DNA of 6,530 nucleotides. It comes from Betaproteobacteria bacterium (GTDB lineage Bacteria > Pseudomonadota > Gammaproteobacteria > Burkholderiales > SG8-41). Both the position numbers and the translations under genes were made by a program. The stretch is taken from assembly GCA_021414185.1 (NCBI GenBank), contig JAIOOZ010000283.1:1-6530 (forward strand), in the 5' to 3' direction. Below the pieces are notes generated by a model. That model was given only the letters and a program-made list of their open reading frames with translations. It had not been told where the DNA came from and ran no database searches. Positions within the stretch are counted from its first letter, which is position 1; each line of letters starts with the position of its first letter. Shown in pieces: positions 5,705 to 6,530 of the stretch.

Positions 5705-6355
5705 ATGAGCACCAAACCCAAACTCACCATCGAGATCGTCTCCGACGTAGTCTGACCCTGGTGCTTCATCGGCAAGCGCCGCCTCGAATCCGCGTTGAAG
5801 ATGTACGCGGAGCAGGCGCCCGATGAGGAACCGCCGGCCGTGCGCTGGCTGCCGTTTCAGCTGAACCCCGATCTGCCCGATGAAGGCATCTCGCGCCAGG
5901 AATATATCGAGCGCAAATGGGGCAAGGCCGGCAACAAATACGAACGCGTCTCTGCCGTCGGCCGCGAAGTCGGCATACCGTTCGCATTCGACGACATCAA
6001 GGTGCAGCCGAATACGGTCAACGCGCACCGGCTGATGCTGTACGGGCTGAAACACGGGCGCGAAGACGCAGTGGCCGAGAGCCTGTTCCGCGGCTATTTC
6101 ATGGAAGGCGCGAACCTCACCGACCAGGCTGCGCTCGCAGCGATCGGCGAACGCGCGGGACTTGAGCGCGCACCGCTCGATGCCTATCTCGCGTCGGACG
6201 AAGACCGCGACGTGATCCTGCAAGGCGACATCGAAGCGCGCCAGAACGGAGTCAACGGCGTGCCCTTCTTTATTTTCAATCGCAAAACCGCGGTGTCGGG
6301 CGCGCATGAACCCGAGACTTTGCTGAAGGCCATGCTCGACGCAGCCAAAGCCTGA
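5705..6355 (+). CDS. frnE: FrnE/DsbA-family oxidoreductase, predicted selenoprotein (U17-P-W-C20)
   Basis: A thioredoxin-fold dithiol-disulfide oxidoreductase of the FrnE/DsbA family (216 residues if codon 17 is read through). It starts MSTKPKLTIEIVSDVV, then TGA (5753-5755), then PWCFIGKRRLE. Family members have CPWC or CPWCYVG at this exact place, so TGA replaces the N-terminal, nucleophilic cysteine. The rest is intact and typical: QPNTVNAHRL (about 102-110), LFRGYFMEGANL (about 127-138), the cis-proline loop GVNGVPFF (Pro187) and AVSGAHEPETLL. The only cysteine in the protein is C20, the resolving partner. No signal peptide, so probably cytoplasmic. The start has a Shine-Dalgarno AAGGA, and the gene ends with TGA 6353-6355. 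Starting after codon 17 would remove the active site and first strand, leaving a protein without a redox centre. The alternative is a recent TGC-to-TGA nonsense mutation or a sequencing error; no other lesion supports decay. SelA/B/C/D are not in the window. Confidence 0.85.
5753..5755 (+). other. In-frame TGA, predicted selenocysteine codon 17
   Basis: TGA sits between GTC (Val16) and CCC TGG TGC (Pro-Trp-Cys). It aligns with the catalytic Cys of the family's CPWC motif and is one base away from the Cys codon TGC. Protein-like sequence typical of the family continues in the same frame on both sides. Confidence 0.75.
5760..5780 (+). promoter_or_regulatory. Candidate bacterial SECIS hairpin
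   Basis: A 7-bp stem, GGTGCTT (5760-5766) with AAGCGCC (5774-5780, one G-T pair), closes a 7-base loop CATCGGC holding GG at 5771-5772. The loop begins 11 bases after the TGA, shorter than the roughly 16-37 usually described for bacterial SECIS, and the G pair is not at the 5' side of the loop. Two alternatives overlap or follow: CGGC/GCCG around AAGC (5770-5781, loop 18 bases after TGA) and TCCGCG/CGCGGA around an 11-base loop (5789-5811). GC-rich Cys homologues would form the first stem too, because it is encoded by CFIGKR codons. Position fits; identity is uncertain. Confidence 0.35.
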
Positions 6356-6360
6356 AGCGA

Positions 6361-6393
6361 CGCGGGAGCAGGCAACCATCGCCTGCTCCCGCG
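6361..6393. terminator. Strong 13-bp hairpin between convergent genes
   Basis: CGCGGGAGCAGGC and GCCTGCTCCCGCG pair perfectly around the loop AACCATC. It starts 6 bases after the stop of the FrnE-like gene and lies 20 bases beyond the stop of the opposing peroxiredoxin-like gene, so it could end both transcripts. There is no T-run on the plus-strand side; on the minus-strand side none either, so it is not a textbook intrinsic terminator. Confidence 0.55.
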
Positions 6394-6412
6394 CGTTACT
6401 GGCAAACCACCA

Positions 6413-6530
6413 TCAAATTTTCTGCAACTGCTCCAGCAACTCTTTGCTTTCGGGGATAGTACCCGGCGCATAGACTTGCGCATAGCGGATGATGCCTTGC
6501 GCATCGAGGACGAACGCGGACCGCGCATCC
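6413..6530 (-). CDS. Peroxiredoxin-like (AhpC/TSA, redoxin) protein, C-terminal end only
   Basis: The last 38 codons of a minus-strand gene that continues beyond the window, ending TGA at 6413-6415. It reads DARSAFVLDAQGIIRYAQVY, then APGTIPESKELLEQLQKI. The pattern (R-x-A-F-V-L-D-x-x-G-I-I-R-Y, then a C-terminal helix) is the last beta-strand pair and helix of AhpC/TSA-type peroxiredoxins, thioredoxin-fold enzymes that reduce peroxides using a cysteine. The catalytic Cys region is outside the window, so the subclass cannot be told. It converges on the FrnE-like gene across the hairpin at 6361-6393. The longer frame called over the same bases in another phase is a shadow. Assigned from a short fragment, so moderately sure. 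Confidence 0.75.
   Translation of the reverse strand, partial: DARSAFVLDAQGIIRYAQVYAPGTIPESKELLEQLQKI

Noticed and set aside
5795..6355. FrnE-like gene starting at TTG 5795 or ATG 5801
   Set aside because: This start would remove the first beta strand and the CXXC site, and has no Shine-Dalgarno; the ATG at 5705 has one, and family sequence is continuous from there through the TGA.
1..6530. CRISPR array, tRNA or rRNA genes
   Set aside because: No regularly spaced short repeats, cloverleaf-like sequence or rRNA signature was seen by eye on either strand.

Overview
This is a GC-rich window with compact, Shine-Dalgarno-led genes. A RIO-type protein kinase, a diheme c5-like cytochrome c and IS91-family transposase remnants suggest a proteobacterium, probably beta or gamma. 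The taxonomic call is inference from gene types only.

Layout. 1-843 (+) is a RIO kinase whose start lies outside the window. 859-1184 is copy A of a dispersed repeat. 1266-1937 (-) is a secreted diheme cytochrome c. 2234-2743 (-) is a three-helix membrane protein of unknown function. 3003-3134 is a partial repeat copy (B), which forms the 3' end of a small chimeric ORF (3033-3218, -). 3260-3721 (-) is a second small membrane protein. 3722-4067 has no convincing gene. 4068-4547 (-) is a double zinc-ribbon protein with a PH-like tail. 4694-4759 (-) is a tiny lipoprotein-like ORF. 4884-5208 is repeat copy C, joined to a frameshifted, internally deleted IS91-family transposase remnant that reaches about 5620. 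5705-6355 (+) is a FrnE/DsbA-family thioredoxin-fold oxidoreductase. 6413-6530 (-) is the C-terminal end of a peroxiredoxin-like protein.

The most important observation is in the FrnE-like gene. Codon 17 is TGA and falls exactly on the first cysteine of the conserved CPWC active site, giving U-P-W-C. The reading frame is otherwise intact from a well-placed ATG with a Shine-Dalgarno sequence, through the cis-proline loop, to a normal TGA stop. This is the classical signature of a selenoprotein, and a conventional gene finder would start the gene downstream and lose the active site. Hairpins lie just downstream of the TGA, but none is a textbook bacterial SECIS. A young nonsense mutation (TGC to TGA, one base) is the main alternative. 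The neighbouring convergent peroxiredoxin-like gene fits a thiol/selenol redox setting.

The second theme is mobile-element debris. The repeat, about 325 bp with two full copies and one partial copy, reads on the minus strand as the last ~30 codons of an IS91-family transposase, a TGA stop (lost in copy C) and about 200 bp of 3' terminal sequence. It looks like an internally deleted, non-autonomous IS91 derivative that has been amplified in this genome.
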